64,000 nucleotides of DNA from Verticillium longisporum (lineage: Eukaryota > Ascomycota > Sordariomycetes > Glomerellales > Plectosphaerellaceae), in contig JAETXT010000005.1 of assembly GCA_019188255.1 (NCBI GenBank), forward strand, positions 1,364,001-1,428,000. Direction: 5' to 3'. The position numbers and the translations under genes are program-made. Shown piece after piece: positions 17,298-29,321 of the stretch (position 1 is the stretch's first letter; the number at the start of each line of letters is the position of its first letter). The notes under the pieces were generated by a model. It saw only the letters and a program-made list of their open reading frames with translations, ran no database searches and was not told where the DNA came from.

Positions 17298-19171
17298 CTA
17301 CATCCACCTCTGGATCATGGGGGCTGTCACAATTCTGAGCCGCTTGCCATAGAGCCACAGAGGAATGGTCGTCAGGGAGAAGAGGCCCATGAGCATGCCG
17401 AAGATGCCGAATGGCTCAGCCGGGCCAGTCTTGTGCTCCCAGTCCGAGACGAAGAAAGTCCAGGCAAAGGCGATGCAAGAACGGATGATCGTGGCCACGG
17501 TGAAGCAGTCCGATGCGGCGACAGTGTACGCATCAATGAGCTGGGAACACGGCATTAGCAACAATCCTAGACACTTCGTAGCCAGATGTGAACCATGGGT
17601 GAGCCACTTACGTAGTTGAATCCGATGGAGGGCACCTGCATCAGGCCAAAAGACAGCATGGCGAAACCAACTTGCAGTCCAACCCAACGAGTCCCGCCAG
17701 GGTACTGCGCGCAGAAGCCGAAGACGAAGAACCCACAGGTCGAAAGGGCAAGTGGGAAGGCCAGAAGAGGAAGACGGTCCTCCGCCTCTGACATTCCGTG
17801 TCCGCGGACCTTGGCCTTCTTCTTGAAGCGGGCGTCGGAGAGTACGTAGGTGTAGATGTAGCCGAGAACGACGCCGACGAGACCGCCAATGTTGACCAGA
17901 CCGGCATTGGCACCCCACGAGTACGGCGGCATGGCCATCTGATTCGCGCCCACCGTGGAGATGGTGACGATGCCACCGACTAGACCGGCGTAATGGAGCG
18001 TAACGACCCATGTGCCAGGCAGGAGGAGGGCTCGCCACGGTCGTGTGAAGTGGTCCACCAAGCTGCCGGTCGGGCGACGGAAGCCCAACGACGCCACAAG
18101 CGAGACGGGCTCGACGAGTTCGTGACTCTCCTCATGTATGGCCTGGCCTTTCCGTTTCTCGTCGCTCAGCTCCGGGCTCGAAGGCTCGGCCCTGTCAAAG
18201 AGTGATTCGGGCACGAAGACCAAAGTCGTGAGAAAACAGAAGCCCGCGAGGGCGACGCTGACCCAAAATGTCGAGTCCCAGCCATAGTGGAACGCGATGT
18301 AGCCACCACTCAAACCACCAGCCGTTGCGCCGGCGGCGAGGAAAATGGTGTACACGGCCTGTTCAGTGGCTCCAGTCAGTCGCAACGTCTTGGGGGATGT
18401 GTATCAGAAGAATCGATGTCGCAGGCTTACCATGGCGCGGCCTCTTTCGTGGGCGAAGAACATGTCGCCTACCAAGGCAGGGGCGACTGTTTCAGATGCA
18501 CCACCTCCAGCTCCTTGGAAGATACGAGCAGCGAGCAGCGAGTTGTACGAGGTTGCCGTGGCTCCCCAGACAGAGCAAACCGTCATCATGAGGGTTGCAA
18601 TGATCAAAACAGGCCGACGTCCCGCCCAGTTCGAGAGCGGCACCCACCAAATATTGGAAGCGCCGAGCATGAGAATATTCACCTGTAATAGAACAAAAGA
18701 TCATGAGCGTTAGAGTGAGCCACTCGTAGATTTGGGGGAGACGGCAAGAGTTAGATGGCTTACTGCGATGAGCCGTGTCAGGCGGAACTGCGGCTGAGGG
18801 TCATTCGGGAACTGAGCAGGCCACATCTGCAGAGATGGGGCCATCAAAGAACTCAAATAGTTGGCAACAAAAGCATAGATGGAAGCGGTCAAGAGAGCCG
18901 CAATTCTGCGCCACGTAGGAAGATTGAGGGGGTCACGAGGGTCGGCGGATGGCTTTGGAAACAGCACAATCGAGGCGTTGGGTGTCGCACCCTCCGTGTC
19001 GCCAACATCTACGGGTTTGCACAGGTTAGACGGCTCGTCTTCGTCATGATAGCAAGTCAAAGTGTCTTGATCGCTGTCTGAGAACCTACCAAAAATCTCA
19101 ACAGTACCAGGAGGTGAGGCATCCTGAACCTGGGATTTCGACAGCGCGAAGGCCTCGCGCCAAGACGCCAT
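17298..19171 (-). CDS. MFS transporter, DHA1-like
   Basis: Major facilitator of about 549 residues. Exons in transcription order: 19171-18764, 18682-18431, 18358-17612, 17540-17298, all GT-AG and in phase. A 90-residue hydrophilic N-terminus is followed by segments typical of the fungal DHA1 branch: D-P-L-N-L-P-T-W-R-R, N-I-L-M-L-G-A-S-N, the G-R-R-P loop 2-3 motif and I-F-Q-G-A-G-G-G-A-S-E. A cytoplasmic central loop (R-A-E-P-S-S-P-E-L-S-D-E-K-R-K) separates the two six-helix halves. Such proteins export drugs, polyamines or secondary metabolites; no substrate can be named. An in-frame 81-nt stretch at 19009-19089 has GTAGGT and CCCGTAG ends and could be an intron, which would shorten the N-terminus by 27 residues. 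Confidence 0.9.
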
Positions 19172-21041
19172 GCTGATATTTGACTGGTTGTTGAGCTTGT
19201 GTGTCGATTTGGTAGCTCGTGGAGATCTTGGAAGTCTCTCTGTAAGGCACATCCCTTTCCTCAGGACGAATGCACAGGTTGTATATATGGATCATCACGG
19301 CTCAGCTTGAGCCCATGAGCCCATGGACGAAGCTCAGACCTTTGCACCTCAACAGCTGCGCGGCTCCACTACCCCGGATTTTTCCACTTACCGAGCATGA
19401 ATTCCCCCACTGAGCCGAAGCTTTATTCTTTTCCCCGCGACAAGAGGTTGCGGGGAAGCAAAAGTTTGGCATCTCCTCCGCACGCGCTGCCTGCCGACAT
19501 GCGCCACCTCCGCATCTTCATGTGAGGTCGAAGACCCCTAATCCACAAGATGTACGCGCAATGACATGTCCGGCACATGACTGGATGGGTTGGTGATGCA
19601 CGGCGGGCCCTGGCGCCCAGTTTGGGGTTCTATCCCATGGTGCTACCTCGCCTGATCTAATTCGGACACACATCATGTTGGAAAGAGAAGCTTGCATTTG
19701 AAGGCTAAACCTTTGACAAAACAGGACAAGAGCAAGCTATCTCACACAGGAGTGGACACAGTCACCAGTTGTGAAATCTGCGGGAATCTCGGGATCGTTT
19801 TAGGAAGCAAGATCAGCTTTGGAAATAGTCTCACAACTCATCAAAGATATCATTGCATCCAAGTGGAAATAATGTCGCTCAGACTTCTGTCTAACCCCTT
19901 CCCCCTTCCCCCAACCCCCAATCCCGTCCTTGACTTCCAGTGCGTCAAAAGCACGTGTTCGCAAGATGAAGCTGAACGTGCTCCCATCGCAGCCTCCCAG
20001 GTCATTCTCTGACCTTCGTATTGGTTCAGAAGTGCATCTCATACCCGATTAGTCAATCCAGATTCTGAAATCTGCGTCAAAACCGTCTCCGAAACCTCGG
20101 GTCCTGATATATGAGCCTCTTCGGGAAGTGGGGGGTACCAATTACCGAGTCTGTTACCGCGCCATGGGCCAAGCCAAAAACGCGTCCACAAGTGTAGCAC
20201 TGTGGGGTATACCCATTCGCGGATTTGGCCAGTAGGAGCAACCGGGTTGGTCGTTTGACCATCTTGGCACGACTATAGCCTGCAGGCCGTCAGTTGTGGA
20301 TGTTGAGTTCGTCTAAGCCCCTCCACATGCTTGGATAACTGGGGCAAAATAACCATAAAATCCACGAGAAATGTGGCAGGTCTGTATTGTGGGCACCCGG
20401 GCCTTTTGGACGGGCATCGAAACTTAAGCCTACTCCGCCGCAGTTCATGTCCAGACAGGGGATAACCCTGGAAACATGATCCATGGCAGCTGACCCAAGC
20501 GGAGCCGATCCGAGTACAGAAGAGCCTCTCAATCTATCAATGGCTTCGTCCGGTTCCAACTGGACGACATCGCCGTGAAATTGTCGGCTATGCACCCCGT
20601 CTAGAGAATCCTCGGCACCCAGAAGCGCCAGTAAATCAACCGGTTTAGTCGTCAGGTTAACGGGATGAAGATCCGCGGCGATCGGAGGGTTTTGTCGGTG
20701 CCGAACTTTTGATGGTTGCTATGTACCCTTGTGGCATCGGCATCCGACGCGGAGTTGTTGAAGCGGCCGACACTCCGTGTCATGATTTCCAGAATCGTTA
20801 CATATTCCAGCAACCCCAACGAGCAGCAATCTAGATACTGCGAAGAAGAGCGAGACCGCCTCCTTGTGCACATAACATGCATTTCCACTGAGTGCATGCC
20901 GGCCGTGCTGTATGTCAAAGGATCGCAAGGTGTGCAGAATGATACAGCCACGATATTTCGCAACAGTCAAACATTCAGGTTTTGCCAAGGACGTCATGTA
21001 TTTGAGAACATCGCAGGTTCAGCTACAAGAAGCGAACCAAT
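19172..21041. other. gene-free stretch of about 1.9 kb
   Basis: Lies between the MFS start and the 3' end of the ACS-family MFS gene. Frames up to about 109 codons occur, none with recognisable domains or coding-like composition. A pyrimidine block (CCCCTTCCCCCTTCCCCCAACCCCC) sits at about 19896-19921. No transposon ends were recognised. Confidence 0.55.
19280..19286 (-). promoter_or_regulatory. TATA-like element of MFS gene
   Basis: ATATATA on the minus strand about 110 bases upstream of the ATG at 19171. Confidence 0.45.
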
Positions 21042-22640
21042 CTAATACCGGTAGCGAAAGCCCACCGTCTTCCAATCCGTCACATCTTCATAGTCCTCTG
21101 GCCGGAGCTCGACCTGGTCCACCATCTGGGCCACATCACGCGAGCTCTCACCAGCGCCGACGACCTTGCCACCAGCCACGACTCCTGATCCGCCAGCCGA
21201 GCCCTCAAAACCCTCCTCTCTCGCCCGTTTCTTGTTCTGCCACTGCAAATACGTCCTCAGCGTGAGCGCCAGCACGACGACGAGTGAGTAGCAGATCATG
21301 ATGGTCCGAAACGCGGTGTTGTACGTCGGGGCCTCGCTGGCACGGAAGAAGTGCGGGCCGGCAATGTTGCCAGCGCAGTAGGCAACGAAGACGAGCGCCG
21401 AGACGGTCATCTTCTTGGTGACGCCGCGGTAGTTGCTCTGTACGAGAGACAGGTTGAGGGGCATGGCACCAGGCCCCGAAGCAAGGAGAAAGTAGGCGAA
21501 GAGGTGAACGCCGCTAGGGCTGATGTGCTCGCGGCGGTAGATCATGGCGGAGCCGATGATACAGGGTGAAACGACGCAAACGATGAGGAGGCAGTTCATC
21601 GTGCGGTAGCGGCCGGCAAGCCAACCGGTGCCGGCGATGACCGACGCAGCTAGCAGAGAGTAGGGGATGTTGATGAGGGTCGACTGCAGACTTGTGAAGC
21701 CAAAGGAGCGGATGACAAGGTTGGCGAAGTTTTGAGTGCCACCGTTGGGAATCTGCGTGGTCACCTCGAGGGCAAAGATGAGCCACGTCTTGGGATCGAC
21801 GAAGCATTCTTTGACCTGGTCGAGGCGCCAGTTCGTCTTCTCTGTGCTGCCTGTACCGGCAACGATGACGCGGTCTGCGGCGAACTGGCGCTCCTCGCCG
21901 TTCAAGAAACGAGCGTTGGAGATGCGATCGGGGAGAAATGTGAAAATAGCAAACGACCAGACGAAAGTGCCGAGACCGAGGATGATGTACATGGCACGCC
22001 AGGGACCGACCACATTGTCTGGGCTAATGTGACCAGCACCAAAGGCCAGAAGACTACCAACAAGTCCACCGACCGAGTTGCCCGCAAACCAAATCCCGGT
22101 ACGGAAGGGGATCTCGTCGCGAGTGTACCAGGTTGATGTGAGGAACATAAAGGCTGGGGTCAAGGTCGCCTCAGCGATACCCAGCAAGAAGCGGACCACG
22201 AGGAGGCCGCCAAAATTGGTGCATGCTGCTGTCACCACCACGACAGTGCCCCAGAAGAGAGCATTGATGGCCAGGTACTTGGCCACCGGCAGACGAGCAA
22301 TGAGAAGCGAGGTTGGGTACGTCCAGGCAAAGTAGCCAAAGTAGAACATGCTCGAGACCCAGCTGTACTGCTGGCCCCTCAGATTCTGTCATTTGTCAGT
22401 CGTGAAATGAGCTGCACAGCTCAAGAAAGGAACACGAACAGTGTCCTCTCTGAGACCAAAAACAGAAGCACTCGACAAGATGGTGCGATCCATGAAGTTG
22501 AACATGTAGGTGACGAAAAGAACAGGAATGATGAAGCGATCAATTTTGCGCACCACGCGCTTCGCCATGGTGGCATCGACATGCTGACGCTGCTCTTCAG
22601 GCTCCCCTTCTGGCCTCGTATCGTCGTTGATCGGATTCAT
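21042..22640 (-). CDS. MFS transporter, ACS (allantoate/nicotinate permease-like) family
   Basis: 514-residue member of the anion:cation symporter family, which in fungi includes allantoate (Dal5), nicotinate, pantothenate and biotin carriers. Two exons: 22640-22440 and 22385-21042; the intron uses donor GTTCGT and acceptor GACAG and joins G-L-R-E-D-T to N-L-R-G-Q-Q-Y-S-W-V-S-S, a family-typical junction. The N-terminus has the signature R-K-I-D-R-F-I-I-P-V-L-F-V-T-Y-M-F-N-F-M-D-R-T. Further motifs are R-F-L-L-G-I-A-E-A-T-L-T-P-A and the cytosolic tail R-P-E-D-Y-E-D-V-T-D-W-K. Twelve hydrophobic segments are apparent. It shares a 730-bp divergent promoter with the deaminase-like gene, which suggests uptake of a nitrogenous or purine compound. 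The TTG at 22658 is in frame but not a start. Confidence 0.92.
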
Positions 22641-23079
22641 GATCTCTCTCGTTATCAAAGTCGCGTTGGAGTGCTGATGGTCGCAAGAAGCTGTTGCAAG
22701 GAGAACAACGCGGGGTCAGGCCCAATCTTTTAAGCTGCCAGAGACACCAGCTCTGATCTACACACATAGGTGCCAGTAAGCCGGAGATCGGCGCGAGACA
22801 CGCGTGACCGGTGTCCGTCGCTCTCCAGAACCAACACGATAGTATCGCCAAGATGATATGTTGCATCGCGATATCTTTCCCTGCGCCCTATCGCAGTCGC
22901 GGCTCCGGTTTTCTCGGGGTACAAACCCGGTCTATTGTCTATTGTGGAGGAAGAGTCTGGCGCCTGTGAGGTCGATTGGGGTGCGCTCCATCTCTTCAGC
23001 CATTGACATTGTCGATCATTGTCAATTACTCCGGCCGAGTGCTCTAGACTCCGCTGTCGGCCGATGGCATGGGGCATGA

Positions 23080-23085
23080 CTTATC
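23080..23085 (-). promoter_or_regulatory. GATA-factor site (GATAAG)
   Basis: CTTATC on the plus strand, GATAAG on the minus. It fits the HGATAR consensus of AreA/Nit2 nitrogen regulators and lies in the shared promoter of the ACS transporter and deaminase genes. Confidence 0.4.
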
Positions 23086-23227
23086 GCTTTTGCGTGTGAT
23101 TGCTGCAAATCGAGCGACGTGCCATCAGCTATCACCTGCGATTGTCTCTGGGCACAAAACGACGCTGCCATGTAATGCGGTTGGAGCCGACGGCGTCGGG
23201 GCGGGCCCGACAAAGTTGTCGATCGTA

Positions 23228-23233
23228 GATAAG
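23228..23233 (+). promoter_or_regulatory. GATA-factor site (GATAAG)
   Basis: A second AGATAAG in the same divergent promoter, about 145 bases from the first and about 140 before the deaminase-like ATG. A related CGATAG occurs at about 22838-22843. Single sites are expected by chance; the cluster is what makes it suggestive. Confidence 0.4.
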
Positions 23234-23373
23234 ATCAGGAGCTCCTTTCGGAAAGGAAACAAAACGTCTCTACCTTGACTCATGATATGTGTACCTCAAA
23301 TGTGTCCCGTTTCCCAAAGTGACATGCTTCCACGTACTTGTCCACGCAGCTGTCCGAACGCCGCCACATCACC

Positions 23374-24471
23374 ATGGACGGCCTCGCGATATCCCCCTTC
23401 ATCGCCTCCCTCCCCAAAGTTGAGCTCCACGTCCACATCGAGGGCACCCTCCTGCCGTCCCTCCGCTGGTCCCTCGCCCAGAAGAACAACATTGCCCTCC
23501 CGTACCCAACCTACGAGGCCCTGCTCGCCTCATACGCCGTCTCCCTAACCCACCGCCCGGAGCTCACAGGCCGCACGCCCGGCATCCCGACCTTCCTCGA
23601 AGCCTTCGCCGCAGGCTGCGCCGTCCTCGTGACGGAAGACGACTTCTACGCCCTGGCCATGTCATACCTCGCCCGCTGCGCCGCCATGAACGTCCGCTAC
23701 ACCGAGCCCTTCTTCGACACCCAGGGCCACCCCGTCCGCGGCGTCGCCCCGGAGACGGTCCTGAACGGCTACCTGCGCGCCCAGCGCGACGGCGCCGCGA
23801 GGTACGGCGTCCGCTCCAGCTGGATCTACTGCTTCATCCGCGACCGGCCCGTCGACGAGGGGCTGGCCGCCTACGAGGCCGCGCGCCCGTGGGCCGCGGC
23901 CGCGGTCGAGGGGGGCGGGGGTCTGTTCCACGCCGTCGGGCTCGCGAGCAACGCCTATGAGCGGCCGCCGCTGTTGTTCGAGGAGGGCTTTCGCCGTGCC
24001 AGGGCAGATGGGCTGCGTGTGACGATGCATTGCGATTTCGGGCAGAAGGACACCCACGCGCATGTTTCCGAGGCGATATTCGACGTGTGTGGTGGCCGGG
24101 GCGCGGAGCGGATCGATCATGGACTCGATGCTGCTGACGACGAGAGATTGATGGCCGGTCTTGTAGAGAGGGATATCGGGCTGACGCTGTGTCCGCATGC
24201 CTACCACCGGCGAACGGCGACAGAGGTGTTGTTCCCGAAAATACGAAAGCTCGTGGACGGCGGTGTCAAGGTTTGCATCAACAGTGATGACCCTGTGTAC
24301 ATGCACGATGTATGGGTCGATGGGAACATGCAAAAGGTGTATACATATTGTGGCATGAGCAAGGCGCAGATGGTTCAGCTGGCGAGAAACGGCGTGGACT
24401 TGGCTTGGGCGAGTGCTGAGATTAATCAAGAGCTGTATAAGGAACTAGATGCAGTCAATATAGACGACTGA
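23374..24471 (+). CDS. adenine/adenosine deaminase-family protein
   Basis: 365-residue metal-dependent hydrolase of the adenosine/adenine deaminase superfamily, single exon, start ATG in context CACCATGG (an in-frame ATG at 23338 is less likely). Metal ligands are visible: H19 and H21 in E-L-H-V-H-I-E-G, H219 in T-M-H-C-D, H249 in R-I-D-H-G and D305 in N-S-D-D-P. The residue normally the proton-shuttling glutamate (H-A-G-E) is replaced, the string being H-C-D-F with D221 and F222. Fungal paralogues with this H-C-D pattern exist by my recollection, so the substrate may not be adenine. It diverges from a permease-like MFS gene and converges with a PDR transporter. Confidence 0.88.
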   Translation: MDGLAISPFIASLPKVELHVHIEGTLLPSLRWSLAQKNNIALPYPTYEALLASYAVSLTHRPELTGRTPGIPTFLEAFAAGCAVLVTEDDFYALAMSYLARCAAMNVRYTEPFFDTQGHPVRGVAPETVLNGYLRAQRDGAARYGVRSSWIYCFIRDRPVDEGLAAYEAARPWAAAAVEGGGGLFHAVGLASNAYERPPLLFEEGFRRARADGLRVTMHCDFGQKDTHAHVSEAIFDVCGGRGAERIDHGLDAADDERLMAGLVERDIGLTLCPHAYHRRTATEVLFPKIRKLVDGGVKVCINSDDPVYMHDVWVDGNMQKVYTYCGMSKAQMVQLARNGVDLAWASAEINQELYKELDAVNIDD

Positions 24472-24725
24472 TATCCGGCCAAGGCTTTTGGGCTTGATGC
24501 TTGCTCTTTTATAGAGAGAATGATCATGAAATGTCACAGTAGCCAGTTTCAAGAGCTTGTGAAACACAAAGTGAATTAAGTTAGATATGAAAACAGACCC
24601 TGTCCGGAACTCCCTGCAAGTAAAAGACTCCGTACTCTGCAGTACTACCTCCACCACCATTAAAAGGATTGTATCAAGAATACACAAAGAAACGTGCGAA
24701 AGAGACTCGATCACGAATCATCCCC

Positions 24726-27700
24726 TCAAGCCTTCTTGGGCTTCTTCACATTCCACTTCTTGACGCGGAATGCCCAGTATGACACAATAGCAACGAAAAT
24801 ATTAAAGAGGATGAAGGCCCACATGATGCCAAAGTTGCGCCACCTTTCCGAGTAGAAGATCCTGCTACCAGCAAGGTACTGGTCAGCCACGGTGAGTGAG
24901 CAGTAGCGGCAAGAATCAGTGTCGTTAGGGTTCTGCAGCACGCCCGGGGCCTGCTCGAGGAAAGCCTGGAGGTATTCGCCGCACGTCTGACCGGAAGGCG
25001 GGCTGAAAATGGAAACCTCGTCCTGCGAACACGTGACGGGTCGATCGTGTAGCTGCGTTGAGACAATACCGCTCACCCAGTAAGTGAAGGGCGAGACGCG
25101 GTACATGAACATCCAGAATCCAGGAAGGTTGTCGGGCGTCTGCAAAACACCGCAGAATGTCAAGCTCATCAGAACTAGGAGGGTGACAACCGCGGAAGCA
25201 GTCAGGGCATCCGGGAAGGCGGCGATGGTCATCTGTGCGAACGAGCTCGCATAGAGGAAAAGCTGGATGCAGAAAAGCAAGACAAGCCCCTGACGTGCGG
25301 AAGATTGGACGCCGATGATAGGGTAGTAGAAGCAAGCGTAGATCAGAATAGCCGTTACAATCTGGTAGGGAATCTCGACGACGACGTTGGCAAGCATGAA
25401 AGCCTTCCAAGAGTAGGCTTTGCTGGGACGTTCGCGGACTTCGTACAGAGCGCGCTGGGTCAGGAAGTGAGGCTGGATCTGTTGGACGAGGGTGGAGAAG
25501 ATAGTGATGACCATGAAAACGCCGAAGATGACGTTTTGCATGCCAGCGAGAGATCCCTCAGCGCCGTAGAAAGAGAAACCGATGAAAAGACCAGCGGCAG
25601 TTCCGAGGATAAACTTGGAGAAGACGTAGCTGGGCATGCGCCAGTATTGTTGGAAGACGCGATGCGTAACGGCAACGAGCTGAGCGGTGAAGGGCATGGC
25701 GAATTCAGAGTGAGCACCAGCCTCGTGCTCACCAGCAACTGGTTCGGCAGCCTTCTCAGCATGGATGCGTTCAAGCTCGTCTCGGACGCTTTGACGCTCT
25801 GGGCTTCCGTTCCAGACGCTGTGCCAGTCTTCGCCCTTGGGGTTGGTTCCGTTGTTGACGATTTCAAGCATGTACTCAGCCGGGTTCTCGTCGTCGTGAC
25901 ATTTGCGAGCGCCGTTGGTCTCGAAATAGTCGAGGAGCGTGTGCGAGTTCTCTCCAATGTTGCCAAAGTAAACCGTCTTGCCGCCAGCTGCGAGGAAAAG
26001 CAAGCGATCAAACTGCTGGAACAGAATAGCACTGGGCTGATGCACAGTACACAAGACAGCCTGACCCGCATCTGCGAGCTTGCGCAGGAACGCACAAATG
26101 GCCCAAGAGCTCTGAGAGTCAAGACCGCTCGTGGGTTCGTCAAGGAAGAGAAGAAGTTTAGGCTTGGCTGCGAGCTCGACGCCAATGGTAAGGAGCTTGC
26201 GCTGTTCAACGTTGAGACCCTCTCCGGGAATACCGACAACGGCATCAGCAAAGTCGCGCATGTTGAGCATGTCAATGACTTCCTCGACAAAGGCATGCTT
26301 CTCAGCCTTGCTCACGGTCTTGGGCTGGCGAAGCTCAGCACTGAACTGCAAGCTCTCACGGACAGTGGACGTCTGAAGATGGAGATCTACACTGGTCAGT
26401 AAGGAATGAGAAACCTGGAGTCACGCGGAACATACCTTGCTGCTGAACATAACCCGTCTTGCGCTGGAAGCTGGCATCCAAAGGCTTCCCATTGACAAAC
26501 ATGTCGCCAGTAATAACGCCCATGGTAGTTCTCTGGGCCAAGACGTCGAGAAGAGTTGTCTTGCCAGCACCTGAAACACCCATCAGGGCAGTCAACGTGC
26601 CCGGCTTGACCCATCCAGAAACTTCGTTGAGAAGCCGGCGCCCTTGGCCCTTGATCTCAATGTCATAACACACGTCTCTCCAAGTAAAGATATCCTTCTG
26701 CGGCTCAATCGATCCAACGTTGGCACCAACTTCCTCCTTGGACGCAGCCTTGGCAGCCATCTCTTCATTGGCGGCGCCGCGGTCGACGCCGTCTTTGAGG
26801 TGGCTGGGAACATGGCCGCGCTGGAATACAAGAACCTCGGCAGAGCTGCTCGTCGTCGAGTTGAGTTCGGTGGCTGCGAAGTAGATAATCATGAAGAAGA
26901 TCAAGAAGCCGATGAGAATACCAAAGTTGCGCCAAACGTGGGAGTAGTAGTAGTGATAGTTCGTCTCCATAAAGGCGTCACCACTCACAGTTCGCTGTCC
27001 AGGGACGGAACCCACAGTCGTGCAGATCCAAGAGTCTCCGACGGGCGGCGAATAAGGCGGAACAATGGTGTCACACTCGTAGTTCTGGCCATGGAACTCA
27101 TTGGCGATCAGGATTTCGAAAGCGTAGAAGATTGGGTTGATCCAGCGGATCCAACCGAACCAGGGGTGCATTTGCGGGACAGTGATGACGAAACCGGTAT
27201 AGATGACTAGTGCCAAGACCATGACACCAGCCAACATCATAGCTTGCGAGACGGTCTTGGTGACAGCTGCGAGTGTCCGGAAAATGGCGCTCATGACGAA
27301 GGTTGAGATGTACGTGATCAGGAAGAAGAGGAAGAACTGTCCAGGTTCCGCTCTCAAGCCGGCAAGAAAGTAGAGAACGACGTTAAACACAGTCGAAGTG
27401 ATGAACTTGATCGGTATGTCGGAGACGATTCCAGCTATAGCTTCTGCTGCGGGATGATAGAAGGCATACGAGGCGTGCTTTTCGACGATCGGGCGTTGAG
27501 AGTACAGGTTGTTGATCTCAGAGATGGCAGAGAGAGCGCTGATCAGGATGGCTTGGAAGAGAACGGATCCCTTGCCAAAGAGACCTGCCGTTGTATCTGG
27601 ATTCTGGTGAAAGACGGAACCAATAATAAGAGCAATGACGAGCTGCATGACTGCATGGCTTGCAGTCGCCGAAATATCATTCCAGATACGCTGGTACGCT

Positions 27701-29321
27701 CGTTTCGTCGTGAGTTTGACCTGCATGGCCAGACTGACTGTATATGGCGACTTGGGGCGGACGTGCCTCGACTGTCTGATGTTTTTCTTCTCGCGCATCT
27801 CAGAAATGGTCTGGCCGTGGGCATCAATGGGGAACTCTTGTTGATGCTCTTCGATCTCGCGACGAAGAGCCTCAAACTCAGGAGATGCGAGCCAGTACCG
27901 CTCAAACTCGTCCGAGGTACGCGGCACCTTGTTCTCCATGCCGTTGCGCGCTTGACGCTCCTGTGGGTTGGTCACAGATGTAAGGAAGTCACCAGTAGTC
28001 TGGCGCTGGGGGCAATGCCAGCCCATCCCCTCAAAGTACGCCTTGGCGTCGCTGGCACGGCCATAGAAAATCTCGCGACCCTCGTAGAGAACGACGGCTT
28101 TGTCAAAAAGATCGTAGATGGCCTGACTGGCTTGGTAAATTGCCACAGCGTGGGCAGAGCCGGAAAAGTCAGCAGCGAGCCTCAAAGACTGGACGAACTT
28201 GAGAGCTGTTGCGGAATCGAGGCCACGGGTGCTGTTGTCCCACGCCGCCATGGGAGAGCCAGCAAGCATCATTTCGGCGATACTGACACGCTTCCTCTCG
28301 CCACCCGAAACACCGCGGATGAAGTCATTGCCAACCTTGGTGTTGTAGGTGTGGCTCAGACCACAGACTGCCATGACAATCTGAGCGCTTCTTCTGTGAT
28401 ATTCCTCGCGAGAAATGCCGTGGATGCGGTGCGACGGTGTGCGGACGGCAGCAGCAAACTCAAGGGTTTGGCCGACAGTCAAATGAGGGAAGTGCTTGTC
28501 GACCTGAAAAGAGCTCGAGTCAGTATTTCTCATGCAGGCAGGACGGGACGGGACGGTTCTCACCTCTTGGTTGTAGGTTGTTTCACCCTTGAACTCTTTC
28601 ATCATCTCCTTCTGCGGAATGCCGTTGTAGTGCACGACGGACTTCTCGTCCATGTGGAGACCATGGAGCTGGCCTGTGATGGTCTTCAGTAACGTGCTGC
28701 AGCCGGAGCCAGGCCTGCCAAGCACGATGAGAAGCTCGCCGGTGTTGAGCAGGCCATTGAAGCTGCGGAGGATGGGCTTCGGCTCCTTCTTGCCGAAACT
28801 GAAGTGCTCTCCCAGTTTGAGGGGGCTTGGAGCACGGAGGCGACTGTTTGCTGAAGCTGCAAGGCGTCTCCGGTACCCGAGACACTCAGGTCCTTGAACG
28901 AGACGCCGGCCGACTTCAAGCTGATACCTTCTTGCCGCAAAGCTTCGATGGTATTCTGTAGCCACTTCTTCAGGTCGAAAGACTTGCTGGTAGGGTCCAT
29001 GGCCGGATCGCTGTCACTTTCAAAGGAGTCAGGGACCTGTCCCTCTGGCAAGGACGCCAAGGATTGCCGGCGACGTTGCGACATGGCCGTGGCGATCCTG
29101 CGCAGTTCCCTCCGGTCACCCTCCTCCATGATGAGGGTGGAATCCCGGCGTTGGAGTCCATTGCCTTCTCCATATGTGGCGTCACTCTCGAAGTGTTTGT
29201 GGTGATGCCGGCTAGAGGAAGTGATGGGCGCAAAGGCAGTCTCGGTGGGCGAGTACTGGTCCGTGTCGCGGATGGGCGACTCCTCGCGAGGCGGATCAGC
29301 AGCTGGCGAGTGCCCGTTCAT
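24726..29321 (-). pseudogene. PDR-type (ABCG) multidrug transporter with one-base frameshift
   Basis: Full-size pleiotropic drug resistance ABC transporter, arranged NBD-TMD-NBD-TMD; family members export azoles, phytoalexins and other hydrophobic compounds at the plasma membrane. Exons: 29321-28564, 28503-26436, 26386-24726. NBD1 has Walker [10 protein letters not shown] and signature [11 protein letters not shown]2 has Walker [10 protein letters not shown], the degenerate signature L-N-V-E-Q-R-K and Walker B L-L-L-F-L-D-E-P. The two transmembrane halves look complete, each followed by a large extracellular loop with cysteines. Coding length is one base short of a multiple of three: near residue 166 the frame changes within a run of five C (plus-strand G run 28821-28825), where one more C would keep the frame. 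It is either an assembly error or a disabled gene; everything else is intact. Confidence 0.85.

Larger units (their letters stand above)
22641..23373. other. shared divergent promoter
   Basis: About 730 bases between two start codons reading outward, containing three HGATAR-type sites. No coding exon. Confidence 0.65.

Noticed and set aside
16035..19171. NLP and MFS transporter as part of a secondary-metabolite cluster
   Set aside because: No polyketide synthase, NRPS, terpene or tailoring enzymes are present anywhere in the window.
25305..26402. 365-codon plus-strand frame opposite the PDR transporter
   Set aside because: It is antisense to conserved NBD2/TMD2 sequence and crosses its intron.
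27454..28692. 412-codon plus-strand frame opposite the PDR transporter
   Set aside because: Antisense to NBD1/TMD1 coding sequence, no domain.
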